Positions 1 through 8,067 are shown, counted from the first letter of the stretch. The stretch is DNA of 16,062 nucleotides from JAWLHA01 sp041690535 (GCA_041690535.1 JAWLHA010000082.1:1-16062), one strand, 5' to 3'. Notes: generated from the sequence alone by a model not told the origin. Translations and numbers: made by a program.

Positions 1-67
1 GGGTGGATAAGCGCAGCGCATCCACCAATTCGACGCCGCACGGTGGATGCGCTGCGCTTATCCACCC
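1..67. repeat. Palindromic repeat with perfect 26-bp arms
   Basis: Arms at 1-26 and 42-67 are perfect reverse complements around a 15-nt loop, so the unit could form a long hairpin as RNA or a cruciform as DNA. The core GGATAAGCGCAGCGCATCC recurs at the other end of the window (16040-16062), and diverged relatives lie at 5991-6014 and 13665-13694. It reads as a dispersed, REP/MITE-like intergenic repeat. Apparent open frames starting in it are artefacts of the repeat. Confidence 0.9.
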
Positions 68-128
68 TACCTCGGTTCGCTGCCCCCGCCACCTGCGGCC
101 CAATTTGGCTGCGATTGGCGATCTTTCC

Positions 129-150
129 GTTTACCTGTTCGGTGCTCTAG
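129..150 (-). repeat. GAGCACCGAACA satellite module, copy 1
   Basis: On the minus strand this reads CTAGAGCACCGAACAGGTAA. Nearly the same string occurs at 16000-16020, a looser copy at 5945-5966, and a short one at 13647-13657. Every copy sits within about 65 nt of a copy of the palindromic repeat, so it is probably a fixed part of the same dispersed element. Confidence 0.6.
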
Positions 151-336
151 TCAGCAACGCTGCGGCACTCACAAGCACCGACCGCCTTGGCAGGCTGCGG
201 AGGGTGCCGCCTCGACAGACCTCATCCGAGCGCACCCCATCTGCGTCATATCCCCTGCCGCAGCACGGCATTTCCCACACTTTCTCCCTCGCCTTCCCGC
301 TAACTGGTTGATTCAACTCGGGCTGCCCCCTGGCGC

Positions 337-353
337 AATAATTGCGAATTATC
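337..353. promoter_or_regulatory. AT-rich palindrome, candidate operator for the mbnP operon
   Basis: The 17-mer AATAATT-GCG-AATTATC is a 7-3-7 inverted repeat with one mismatch, and stands out as AT-rich in GC-rich surroundings 184 nt before mbnP. GCGCAAT and ATTGCGC (334-340 and 355-361) extend an outer dyad around it. It could be a regulator site or part of the promoter. It lacks the Fur-box core seen at 14950-14962, so I do not assign a regulator. Confidence 0.35.
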
Positions 354-414
354 AATTGCGCAACGCTCCCGGCCCGAGCCTCGGTTCACCAGCGGATGGC
401 GTTGGAGTCTGCAG

Positions 415-434
415 GCGAGGGGGCTCGCTCCCCC
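415..434 (+). promoter_or_regulatory. Two mutually exclusive small hairpins in the leader
   Basis: GCGAG (415-419) can pair with CTCGC (424-428) across a GGGG loop. Alternatively GGGGG (419-423) can pair with CCCCC (430-434) across CTCGCT. The two share bases, so only one can form. There is no following U-run. Chance is plausible in GC-rich DNA. Confidence 0.2.
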
Positions 435-536
435 AGCCAAACACCGTGACCAAGTGAGAGAGGGCTCGGAGGACGCCATCACGGCTCGCCGTCCCATTTA
501 GCTCGGCTTTGCCGATCACCCGAAGGAGAGAGAAGA

Positions 537-2192
537 ATGAAAAAAACGCATGCCCTTTTGCTGTCCACGCTCTGCACGGCCGTGCTGAGCGCCTGCGGCG
601 ACAGCAGCGATGGCGCCAGCACCACCACCGTGAGCGGGGTCGTGGCCGACGGCTACCTGAAGGGAGCCACGGTGTGCGTGGACCTGAATCACAACGCCCG
701 CTGTGACCCCGGAGAACCGGTCTCGAACGAGACCGATGCCGAGGGCCGGTACACCATCGCGGGGGTGCCGGAAGGGGATGCGGCCTCCTCCCCCATCGTG
801 GCCGTGGTGCCGGCCACGGCGCAGGACAGCGACGACACCGCGACCGACCTGAATGCCACCGTGGGCAGCAGCTTCGTGCTGATGGCACCCGCCGGCAAGG
901 GGGGGTTCGTGAGCCCGCTGACGACCCTGGTGCAGGCCGCGATTCTGGGCGATCCGTCCCTGACGGCGGATGCGGCCGCCAACGCCATCAAGAGCCGGGT
1001 GGCGAGTCTCCACAATGAGGAGCTGGGCGAGGCCGATCTGTTTGCCGACTACATCGCCGGCGGCGAAGCCACCGCGCACGTACACAACGCAGCCAAGGTC
1101 ATTGCCAATTCGCTGCGGGCCAACCATGACCTGGTGAAAAGTCACGTGTCCGAGGGGGATCAGAAGGCGCTGGCGGTGATGCTGGCCAGGGTGGCCGAGA
1201 AGGCGTTGCAGAGTCAGGGCGATACGGCCGACCCCTCGAACCCCGTCGGCGCGGAGGACATGAACACCCTGCTCGCTGCGGTGGCGAGCCGGGTCGCCGG
1301 CGGTGCGGCGACCCAGGAGGTGACCGTGAGCTTCGATGTGGTCAATGGCGGCACCTCCATCAAGTGTGGCGACCCCATCACCCTGAGCAATACCAAGCTG
1401 TGGGACCATAACACCGATACCCGGTTGGAGACCCCCGAGACACAGACCACCGAAGGGAAGATGGTGGACCTGCGCTTCTACGTCTCAAACGTGATGCTGT
1501 GGGACGACGCGGGCCACGCGGTGCCCCTGGTGCTGACCGAGAATGACTACCAGGCGAAGAACGTCGCCCTGCTCGATTTCGGATACAACACGGCAAACCT
1601 CCCGGAGGTGACCTGCACCCCTGCGGGCCACACCGCCATTAGCGGCAAGGTGGCCCCGGGAACCTACACCGGCATCTCCATGACCGTCGGCGTGCCCATC
1701 CATGCCGCGGACCTGGAGACGAAGCTCAACCACGTCAACTTTGCCGAACCGTCGTCCCCGGCGCCACTGCAGCTGCAGTCCATGTCGTGGTCCTGGCAAA
1801 ACGGCCGCAAGTTCATGAAGGTCGAATTCCATCCGGATTCGAACATCGGCAAGATCGGGAATGAGACCACCACCAAGTGGAATGTGCACATCGGCTCCAC
1901 CGGCTGTGCGGGGGACCCGAAGGTGGTCGGCAACGAGACCGCCTGCACCAATGCCAATCGCCTCAGCCTGAAGTTCGATGCGTTCGACGCGGCCACCCAG
2001 AAGGTGGTGTTTGACGTGGCGGAGCTGTTCAAGGAGGCCGACGTGACCTTCGACGGCGGCGGCGCGGCAGGCTGCATGTCCGGCACCACCGACCCCGAGT
2101 GCGCGCCCATCTTCAAGGCCCTGGGATTGAGCCTCGTCGACGGCCGGACCCTCACCGGCGCCGACGCGCAGACGGTGTTCAAGGTCAAGTAG
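537..2192 (+). CDS. mbnP: Lipoprotein with C-terminal MbnP-type (WxW, Cys-rich) metal-binding domain
   Basis: 551 aa. A lipoprotein signal ends in lipobox LSAC with C20, so it is probably anchored to a membrane facing the periplasm. Residues about 32-90 form a carboxypeptidase-regulatory or SdrD-like beta domain with the motif DLNHNARCDPGEP, which resembles a Ca-binding loop. Residues about 100-255 look mainly helical and are unassigned. Residues about 259-551 match the MbnP family (metallo-mystery-pair, four-Cys type): DLRFYVSNVML, LLDFGYN, GVP...LNH, and MSWSWQNG..F with W418 and W420. Cysteines lie at 277, 360, 457, 470, 513 and 522. In characterised MbnP, a tryptophan is oxidised to kynurenine by MbnH to build a copper site; W418/W420 are the expected region here. 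The next two genes encode MbnH-type enzymes. The start is fixed by AAGGAG 8 nt upstream. Odd point: about 240 residues precede the MbnP domain, where the family is usually a single domain. Confidence 0.85.
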   Translation: MKKTHALLLSTLCTAVLSACGDSSDGASTTTVSGVVADGYLKGATVCVDLNHNARCDPGEPVSNETDAEGRYTIAGVPEGDAASSPIVAVVPATAQDSDDTATDLNATVGSSFVLMAPAGKGGFVSPLTTLVQAAILGDPSLTADAAANAIKSRVASLHNEELGEADLFADYIAGGEATAHVHNAAKVIANSLRANHDLVKSHVSEGDQKALAVMLARVAEKALQSQGDTADPSNPVGAEDMNTLLAAVASRVAGGAATQEVTVSFDVVNGGTSIKCGDPITLSNTKLWDHNTDTRLETPETQTTEGKMVDLRFYVSNVMLWDDAGHAVPLVLTENDYQAKNVALLDFGYNTANLPEVTCTPAGHTAISGKVAPGTYTGISMTVGVPIHAADLETKLNHVNFAEPSSPAPLQLQSMSWSWQNGRKFMKVEFHPDSNIGKIGNETTTKWNVHIGSTGCAGDPKVVGNETACTNANRLSLKFDAFDAATQKVVFDVAELFKEADVTFDGGGAAGCMSGTTDPECAPIFKALGLSLVDGRTLTGADAQTVFKVK

Positions 2193-2201
2193 GCCTTAGG
2201 G

Positions 2202-3440
2202 ATGAAGCGATCACTGCTGCTGATCGGAGGGGCGGCCGCCGCGTGGGCGGCGGCCACCCTCGTCCTTCCCGGGTGGGGTGCACGGTCCGAACCTGCCGCG
2301 TCCCAAACGGACAGCGCCTGGGAGTGGCAACTTCCGGACGGGTTTCCCGAGCCCCTGGTGCCCGCGGACAACCCCATGTCGGAAGCGAAGTTCCAGCTGG
2401 GGCGGCGCCTCTTCTTCGACAAGCGCCTCTCCGGCAACGGCACCCAGAGCTGCGGCTCCTGCCACTTCCAGCACCTCGCCTTCACCGACGGGAAGGCCGT
2501 CTCCACCGGCTCCACCGGCGATCGCACCGCGCGCAGCGCCATGAGCATCGCCAATGTGGCCTACTACCCCACCCTGACCTGGGCCAACCCGTCGCAGGCC
2601 TCCCTGGAGATCCAGGCGGCGGTGCCCATGTTCGTGGAAAACCTCGCGGTGGAGCTGGGCATCAACGACGAGAACAAGAGGCAGGTGCTGGCCCGCTTTG
2701 CGGGTGACCCGGACTACCAGGCCCGGTTCCGGGCCGCCTTTCCCGGCGAGGAGGCCCCCATCAACTTCATGAACATCATCAAGGCCATCGCCACCTTCGA
2801 GCGGGGCGTCATCTCCGGGGACTCCCGCTACGACCGCGCCCAGGCCGGCAAGACGGTGCTGAGCGAGGCGGAGGAGCGGGGACGCCGGCTGTTCTTCAGC
2901 GAGCAGGCGCAGTGCTCGTCCTGTCACAGCGGCTTCAACTTCTCAAATCAGACCCTGCATGCCCAATCGACGCGGGTGGAAAAGCCGTTTCACAACACCG
3001 GCCTCTACAACGTGGACGGCCAGGGGGGCTATCCGGACGACAACCCGGGCCTCGTCGCGGTGATGCCTCAGCCGGAAAACATGGGCCGCTTCCGCGTGCC
3101 CACGCTGCGCAATATCGCGCTGACCGCCCCCTACATGCACGACGGCTCCATCGGGACGCTGGAGGAGGTGCTCGATTTCTATGGGGAGCACGGACGCAAC
3201 ATCACCGCCGGGCCGCACCAGGGCGACGGCAGGCACAACCCCTACAAGGATGCACGCATCGACAGGATCCGCCTCAGCGCCGAGGACAAGGCCGACATCA
3301 TTGCCTTCCTGAAGGCCCTCACCGATGAGGGGTTGCTCAACAATCCACGCTACTCCGATCCGTTCGCCGCAGGTGAACTACGGACCATTGAGGGCGCCGC
3401 GTCGGCCCCTCCCTCCCAGCACAGCGGCGAGGAGGCCTGA
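2202..3440 (+). CDS. mbnH: Diheme MauG/cytochrome c peroxidase-like enzyme, MbnH family, copy 1
   Basis: 412 aa. The N-terminal hydrophobic stretch (about residues 4-24) is a signal peptide or anchor. Two c-type heme sites are present, C84-GS-C87-H88 and C238-SS-C241-H242. Family-typical blocks are AWEWQLPDGFPEP, DNPMSEAKFQLGRRLFFD, LSGNGTQSCGSCH, NIIKAIATFERG, HNTGLYN and TAPYMHDGS. These match the MXAN_0977/MbnH diheme group, which belongs with MauG and bacterial cytochrome c peroxidases. By family knowledge it should use peroxide in the periplasm to oxidise tryptophan on partner MbnP, encoded 9 nt upstream. It overlaps the next gene by one base (TGATG), so the genes are translationally coupled. 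The ribosome site is weak, consistent with coupling to mbnP. A simple peroxidase is the main alternative, but the neighbour argues for MbnH. Confidence 0.87.
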   Translation: MKRSLLLIGGAAAAWAAATLVLPGWGARSEPAASQTDSAWEWQLPDGFPEPLVPADNPMSEAKFQLGRRLFFDKRLSGNGTQSCGSCHFQHLAFTDGKAVSTGSTGDRTARSAMSIANVAYYPTLTWANPSQASLEIQAAVPMFVENLAVELGINDENKRQVLARFAGDPDYQARFRAAFPGEEAPINFMNIIKAIATFERGVISGDSRYDRAQAGKTVLSEAEERGRRLFFSEQAQCSSCHSGFNFSNQTLHAQSTRVEKPFHNTGLYNVDGQGGYPDDNPGLVAVMPQPENMGRFRVPTLRNIALTAPYMHDGSIGTLEEVLDFYGEHGRNITAGPHQGDGRHNPYKDARIDRIRLSAEDKADIIAFLKALTDEGLLNNPRYSDPFAAGELRTIEGAASAPPSQHSGEEA

Positions 3441-4678
3441 TGCTCAGAGCCCCGCTTTACCGGCGGGTCGACAAGGAGACCCCGTCGTCGCGGCCCGCCC
3501 CCAGGCCGCGCTCGCGCTGGCTCGTGGTGCTGGCCGCCGGAGGGCTGTTGGCCGGTTGCATCGAAAGCGGCACCACCATCGTCGACCCATCGCGCCAGAC
3601 CGATGCGAACTGGAGCTGGGACCTCCCGCCCAACTTTCCGACCCCCCGGGTGCCGGAGGACAACCCCATGTCGGAGACCAAGTTTCAGCTAGGGCGCCGC
3701 TTGTTTTATGACACCCGCCTCTCCGGCAACGGAACCTACGCCTGCGCCAACTGCCACCTGCAAGGCATGGCCTTCACCGACGGACTGGCCGTATCCGTGG
3801 GGGCGACCGGGCAGAAAACGCCCCGCAACTCCCCAAGCATCGCCAACGCCGTCTACCACCCCACGCTCACCTGGGCGCGCCCCGACCTGACCACCCTGGA
3901 AGAGCAGATGGCGGTCCCGCTGTTTGCCACCGATCCGGTGGAGATGGGGATCAACGACGCCAACCGCGAGACCGTGCTGCAGCGCTTCCGGGACGACCCC
4001 GACTACGGGCGGCAATTTGCCGAGGCGTTTGCCGAGGAGGTGGAGTCGGTCAACTTCGACAACATCATCAAGGCCATCGCCACCTTTCAGCGCGGCGTCC
4101 TCACCGGAAACTCCAGGTTCGAGCGTTATCAGCGCGGCGAGGCCACGCTCACCGCCGCCGAGGAGCGCGGGCGGTTGCTGTTCAACGGCGAGACGGCCGA
4201 GTGTTTCCACTGCCATGGCAGCTTCAACTTCAACGACCAGGTGACCTACCGCGGCGCGCGCAGCGTGGAGACGCTGTTTCACAACACCGGGCTCTACAAC
4301 ATCGGCGACACCGCCGAAGGGCTCTTTCCCGAAGGAAATCGCGGCATCTACGAACTCTCCGCCCTGCCCCAGGACATGGGGGCGTTTCGCGCGCCGAGCC
4401 TGTACAACGTGGAGCTCACCGCCCCCTACATGCACGACGGCAGCGTTGGCACCTTGGAAGAGGTGCTCGATGTCTACGCGGCGGGCGGGCGCCACATCGA
4501 GAGCGGACCCTACGCGGGGGACGGCCGATACAACCCTTTCAAGAGCGACCTCATCACCATGATCAGCCTGAGCGAGCAGGACAAGGCGGACATCATTGCC
4601 TTTCTGAAGACCCTGACCGACCACAGCCTGCTGACCAATCCCCGCTATGCCGATCCCTTCCAGACGGAGGGTGAGTGA
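3440..4678 (+). CDS. mbnH: Diheme MauG-like lipoprotein, MbnH family, copy 2
   Basis: 412 aa, a clear paralogue of the gene just upstream and the same length. It differs in its N-terminus: a 26-residue Arg/Pro-rich leader, a hydrophobic stretch and lipobox LLAGC put the lipidated Cys at residue 40. A later start could remove most of that leader, but the ATG chosen overlaps the upstream stop codon and has a GGAGG site. Heme motifs are C102-AN-C105-H106 and C255-FH-C258-H259. NWSWDLPPNFPTP, DNPMSETKFQLGRRLFYD, NIIKAIATFQRG, HNTGLYN and TAPYMHDGS are retained, so it looks active rather than degenerate. It may act on the same MbnP at another residue, act in sequence with copy 1, or form a heterodimer; none of these is shown. 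It ends 3 nt before the barrel gene. Confidence 0.87.
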   Translation: MLRAPLYRRVDKETPSSRPAPRPRSRWLVVLAAGGLLAGCIESGTTIVDPSRQTDANWSWDLPPNFPTPRVPEDNPMSETKFQLGRRLFYDTRLSGNGTYACANCHLQGMAFTDGLAVSVGATGQKTPRNSPSIANAVYHPTLTWARPDLTTLEEQMAVPLFATDPVEMGINDANRETVLQRFRDDPDYGRQFAEAFAEEVESVNFDNIIKAIATFQRGVLTGNSRFERYQRGEATLTAAEERGRLLFNGETAECFHCHGSFNFNDQVTYRGARSVETLFHNTGLYNIGDTAEGLFPEGNRGIYELSALPQDMGAFRAPSLYNVELTAPYMHDGSVGTLEEVLDVYAAGGRHIESGPYAGDGRYNPFKSDLITMISLSEQDKADIIAFLKTLTDHSLLTNPRYADPFQTEGE

Positions 4679-4681
4679 GTG

Positions 4682-5920
4682 ATGGCCGCCGCAACCGAGA
4701 GCACTCGTGGTGCTGGCCGCTTCACCCGGTTGAAAGCCCGGTTTGTCCGGGCCGCACTGCTGGCAGGGCTGGCCGTTCCGCTCGCCGCCTGGGGCCACAA
4801 AGGGGTGGATCACGACGCGGAGGAGGAGCCATCACTTAGCCTCTCCCTGGGGGTGGGGCTGCGCCACCTGAGCGCGGACACGGCCTTTCCCTATCCCCGC
4901 CTGCCGGGGGTGCTGGAGGCCGGCAGCCCCCGGGCCGACGAACGGGGCAGCGATCTGGACTACGCCGAACTTGGACTGAGCGCCCGCTTTTCTCCGCAAC
5001 TCAATGGTGCCCTGCGCTACACCCGCCATGGGGGCGCCGATCCGCACACGGAGCTGGAGGCGTTGTGGCTGGAGGCGCGGGGCGGAGGGCTCACCGCCCG
5101 GGGCGGCCGGCAGGAGCTGCCGCTCGGGTTCGAGAACCTGGAGCATGCGCACGCCCGGACCTTCGGCATCGCGCCGCTCACCCTGCGCGCCACGGTGGAT
5201 GAGGCCTGGATCGCCGACGGCCTGCGCGTGGACTGGGCGTTGCCTGGCGGCTTTGCCGCCGGGGCCGGTGCCTGGCAGAACCGCAGTTACCCCGGCACCG
5301 AGTCCGGCGGGGTCAATCTCACCACCCTGCGCCTGGCCTGGCGCGGCGGCCCCTGGCACCTGGAGGCGGGCTATGCCGAAACCGACGCGGAGGGGCGCGC
5401 GCTGCTGACCACCGGGGAAGGCGGTCACACCCACAGTGTGCCAAGCTGCGACTCGGTGACCGCCGACCGGGTCTGCTTTCACGGCGACGTGGCGCTGTGG
5501 AGTGTCGCGGCGCGCTGGCGGCCCCGGCAGAGCCGCTGGTGGCTTGGAGGCGAGTACTGGTACAAACGGGAGCGGGGGCGCCTGGACAGCATCTACGGCA
5601 CCCCCGACTACCGGGGCGAAATCGAAGGGGGCTGGGTTGATGCAGGGTTTCGCCTCGCCCCCACCGTCACCGTTGCGGCACGGGCCGAACGGTTGCAGAT
5701 GAACAATCACCTCAATGGTGCAAATGCCGGTCTGGTCGCAGCCCAGGCCGGGATCGTCGAGGCCGATGGAAAACCGATGGCAATGGGTCTGGTGGCCGCT
5801 TGGAGCCCCTCACCGGCGTTGCGACTGCTCGGCGAATGGCACCGGGATGACGCCGGCGACACGGCGATTGACGTGTTTCTGCTGCGGGCGCAGCTGCACT
5901 GGGGACGGACGCTGTTCTGA
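4682..5920 (+). CDS. Outer-membrane beta-barrel protein of the mbnPH operon
   Basis: 412 aa, not assigned to a named family with confidence. A GTG at 4679 is an alternative start; I prefer the ATG at 4682, 9 nt after GGAGG. A signal peptide runs to about residue 40 (ALLAGLAVPLAAWG). The mature protein then starts with HKGVDHDAEEE, a possible metal-binding tail. The rest alternates amphipathic strands rich in Gly, Trp and Tyr (SLSLSLGVGLRHL, LDYAELGLSARF, VDAGFRLAPTVTVAARAE) and ends ...LHWGRTLF. That C-terminal Phe is an outer-membrane barrel signature. A predicted loop, GGHTHSVPSCDSVTADRVCF followed by H, carries His and a Cys pair. There is no TonB box or plug domain, so it is more likely a porin or structural barrel than a TonB receptor. 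It is the last gene of the operon; passage or display of metal is an inference. Confidence 0.65.
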   Translation: MAAATESTRGAGRFTRLKARFVRAALLAGLAVPLAAWGHKGVDHDAEEEPSLSLSLGVGLRHLSADTAFPYPRLPGVLEAGSPRADERGSDLDYAELGLSARFSPQLNGALRYTRHGGADPHTELEALWLEARGGGLTARGGRQELPLGFENLEHAHARTFGIAPLTLRATVDEAWIADGLRVDWALPGGFAAGAGAWQNRSYPGTESGGVNLTTLRLAWRGGPWHLEAGYAETDAEGRALLTTGEGGHTHSVPSCDSVTADRVCFHGDVALWSVAARWRPRQSRWWLGGEYWYKRERGRLDSIYGTPDYRGEIEGGWVDAGFRLAPTVTVAARAERLQMNNHLNGANAGLVAAQAGIVEADGKPMAMGLVAAWSPSPALRLLGEWHRDDAGDTAIDVFLLRAQLHWGRTLF

Positions 5921-5944
5921 GCAGAAGCCGTGACCCGAAATGCG

Positions 5945-6014
5945 GAGCACCGAACAACCAAATCCGCTGCGCAAGGTATGAGGTGCGAGAGGTTGGATAA
6001 GCCTTGGCGCAACC
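5945..6014 (+). repeat. Satellite module plus degenerate palindrome, copy 2
   Basis: GAGCACCGAACA followed by ACCAAATCCG at 5945-5966 matches the module at 16002-16023 with few changes. About 25 nt later, 5991-6014 is a diverged palindrome that starts GGTTGGATAAG and ends CGCAACC. Together they repeat the module-plus-palindrome layout seen at both window ends. No clear terminator was found after the barrel gene. Confidence 0.5.
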
Positions 6015-6052
6015 ACCACTCTTTGGACCCTCACTCAACATTTGGGGAAACA

Positions 6053-6297
6053 TAACTACTCGCCCCCGACTGCCTCCCGCTTATGCAAATTAGGATGCGG
6101 TCGCTCAACGCACTCGATCCTCGCTACTTGTACTGTTCGTCATTCCCGCGAAGCCTGCCCCCGAGCGCTTTAGTCGGGGGGCGGGAATCCATAAGGCACC
6201 CAGCCCAATACCCCTGGCCCTCTGAAGTCCAGCACTGGATTCCCGCCCCGCTCGGGGGCAGGCTTCGCGGGAATGACGGATGCGGGTAAGTAGTTAC
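6053..6297. mobile_element. MITE-like composite repeat, left copy
   Basis: The outer ends are TAACTACTCGCCCC (6053-6066) and, inverted, AGTAGTTA (6289-6296). Inside are perfect 29-bp inverted repeats at 6138-6166 and 6250-6278, starting CGTCATTCCCGCGAAGCC. Each inner half also carries GGGAATCC-type arms (6183-6190; 6237-6244) and so can fold alone. The ATTCCCGC...GCGGGAAT theme is the widespread dRS3-like proteobacterial repeat. No transposase is encoded. A second element with the same outer ends lies at 9138-9274. Confidence 0.7.
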
Positions 6298-6375
6298 CTT
6301 CTTCCTTAGTGATCGCTCCCCTTGCTTGTATTTTAGGCAGCCATTAACATCCCGGGGATTTCCGACTGATGGTAA
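6298..6375. other. Junction between repeat and truncated res gene
   Basis: These 78 nt carry no gene. An in-frame TAA at 6373-6375 closes the restriction-subunit frame, and recognisable homology begins only at about 6379 (QRELEGIDLF). The ATG at 6369 leads into a different, unrelated frame. This is the likely breakpoint at which the 5' part of the gene was lost. Confidence 0.55.
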
Positions 6376-7971
6376 TCCCAGCGCGAGCTGGAGGGCATCG
6401 ACCTGTTCGCCCCCGGCTGCCCCATCGAGTACATCATCACCGTGGAGGCGCTGAAGGAGGGGTGGGACTGTTCGTTTGCCTATGTCTTCTGCTCAGTGAA
6501 GGAGGTGCGTTCGGCCAAGGACGTGGAGCAGTTGCTCGGGCGGGTGCTGCGCATGCCGTTCGCCAAGCGCCGGGCGGTCGAGGCCCTGAACCGCGCCTAC
6601 GCCCACCTCGCCTCCCCCGGCTTTGCCCAGGCCGCCCAGCAGTTGACCGACAAGCTGGTCAACATGGGCTTCGAGGCGATGGAGGTGCCGTCCCACCTGC
6701 AACACGGCCCCGCCGACCTGTTCGGCGACGACTTCGAACTGACCGCCCCGCCCTCCGAGCCGCCGCTCGCCATCGAGCTGCCGGTGCGTCCCACCTTTAG
6801 CGACGAGCATGCCGATGCGCTGCACAACGTGACCATCGCGGAGACGGAATCCGGTACCTTCCGGGTCAAGGCCGAAGGCATTCTCGACGAGCGGGTCGCG
6901 GAGGCGCTGATCCAGCATTTCAAGGGGGCGGAACAGGCCGAGGTGCGGGATCAGATCACGCAGCACAACGCGCGCGTCGAGGTAAGCCGCTCCCCCTCTG
7001 AGAGGCGAGTTCCCTTTGCCGCCCTCCCGCGGCTCTGCCTCGCCCAGCAGGGCGAGCTGGCGTTGCTGGAACCGGAGACCTTCCTGTTCCTCAACGGCGA
7101 TTGGTCGCCCCTGGACTTCCCCATCGAACTGCCGGGATTCGGGTTGCAGGAGAGCGATACCACGTTCGAGGTGGACGTGGAGGGCAAACGGGTCACCTAC
7201 CACATCGCCGACGAGAAGGAGACCTACGATCTCAACCTGATCGACTCGGGGGTGACCGAAACCGACCTTGTCCGTTGGCTCGATCGCCAGCTCCGGCGCC
7301 AGGACGTCACCCAGGCGGTGATGATCCGCTACCTTGCCCAACTGGTCGGCCACCTCACCAAAGAGAGAGGCTTCACGCTCACCGCCCTCGTGCGCACCAA
7401 GTTCCTGCTGGTCAGGGCCATTCAGCGACAACTCGCGCTGTTGCGTGAGCGGGTGGCCGACCGTGGGTTCCAGCAGGTTCTGTTTGGGCAGGCGGCCTCG
7501 GTGGAGGCGAATTTCGATTACACCTACCGTTTCATGCCGGGGCTGTATCCCGCCCGCGTTCCCTATTACCGGGGGCGCTACCGATTCGCCAAACACTACT
7601 ACCCGGTCATCGAGGACCTCAAGGGTGAGGGCGAGGAGTTCGACTGCGCCGTCGTTATCGACCGACACCCGGCCGTCAGGCACTGGGTCCGCAATCTGGT
7701 GGACCGGCCCCACGCCTCCTTCCGTCTGCCGCTCTCGGGCGGCTGGTTCTATCCCGACTTCGTCGCCGAGCTGAACGATGGCAGGCTACTGGTGGTGGAG
7801 TACAAAGGCGAGGTCTACAAGAGCAACGACGACTCCCGCGAGAAGAACGCGGTCGGTCGGTTGTGGGCGGAAACAAGCGGTGGACGCTGCCTGTTCCTGA
7901 TGGCCGTGAAGACGGATGAGGGACGCGATGTCGCCGCGCAGGTGAACGATTGCATCACCGGAGCCCGCTAG
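6376..7971 (+). pseudogene. 5'-truncated type III restriction endonuclease Res subunit (helicase end plus nuclease)
   Basis: About 530 residues of a protein normally near 900-1000. What remains starts at QRELEGIDLF and includes the end of the SF2 helicase core: IITVEALKEGWDCSF (motif V region) and VEQLLGRVLRMP (motif VI, residues about 30-41 from the GTG at 6442). The C-terminal PD-(D/E)xK nuclease is intact: FYPDFV (D439), then VVEYKG (E453, K455), counting from 6442. Walker A and DEAD-type motifs are gone and no Mod methyltransferase is nearby, so it cannot work as a normal type III enzyme. An internal GTG at 6442 could be called as a start but lies inside a helicase motif and has no good ribosome site. 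The rest of the frame has no stop, so the loss is recent or the remnant is tolerated. Confidence 0.8.
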
Positions 7972-7977
7972 CTAATT

Positions 7978-8067
7978 CGTCATGCCCGCAAAGCCTGCCC
8001 CCAAAAGCTTCAGTCGGGGGGCGGGCATCCAGTTGTTCGCCATGCCCGCGAATACGGGCATTCAGTG
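7978..8067. repeat. dRS3-like ATGCCCGC repeats between res remnant and kinase stub
   Basis: CGTCATGCCCGCAAAGCCTG opens a unit at 7978-8031 that ends GGGGGGCGGGCATCC. A shorter unit follows at 8041-8062, CATGCCCGCGAATACGGGCA, itself a hairpin. They are relatives of the inner arms of the element at 6138-6278. An apparent start codon at 7982 lies inside the repeat and adds about 25 meaningless residues to the next frame. Confidence 0.75.

Larger units (their letters stand above)
68..536. other. Non-coding leader upstream of the mbnP operon
   Basis: No convincing gene is seen on either strand; the open frames here are short, overlapping and of low-complexity Arg/Pro composition. The stretch holds the satellite module (129-150), an AT-rich palindrome (337-353), a pair of competing small hairpins (415-434), and a strong ribosome binding site AAGGAG at 523-528 for the gene at 537. 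No clear -35/-10 pair was found, so the operon promoter is not placed. Confidence 0.6.

Noticed and set aside
3..457. Open frames reading through the terminal palindrome and leader (102 and 136 codons)
   Set aside because: They begin inside the dispersed repeat, lack ribosome sites, overlap each other and have Arg/Pro-rich composition with no domain.
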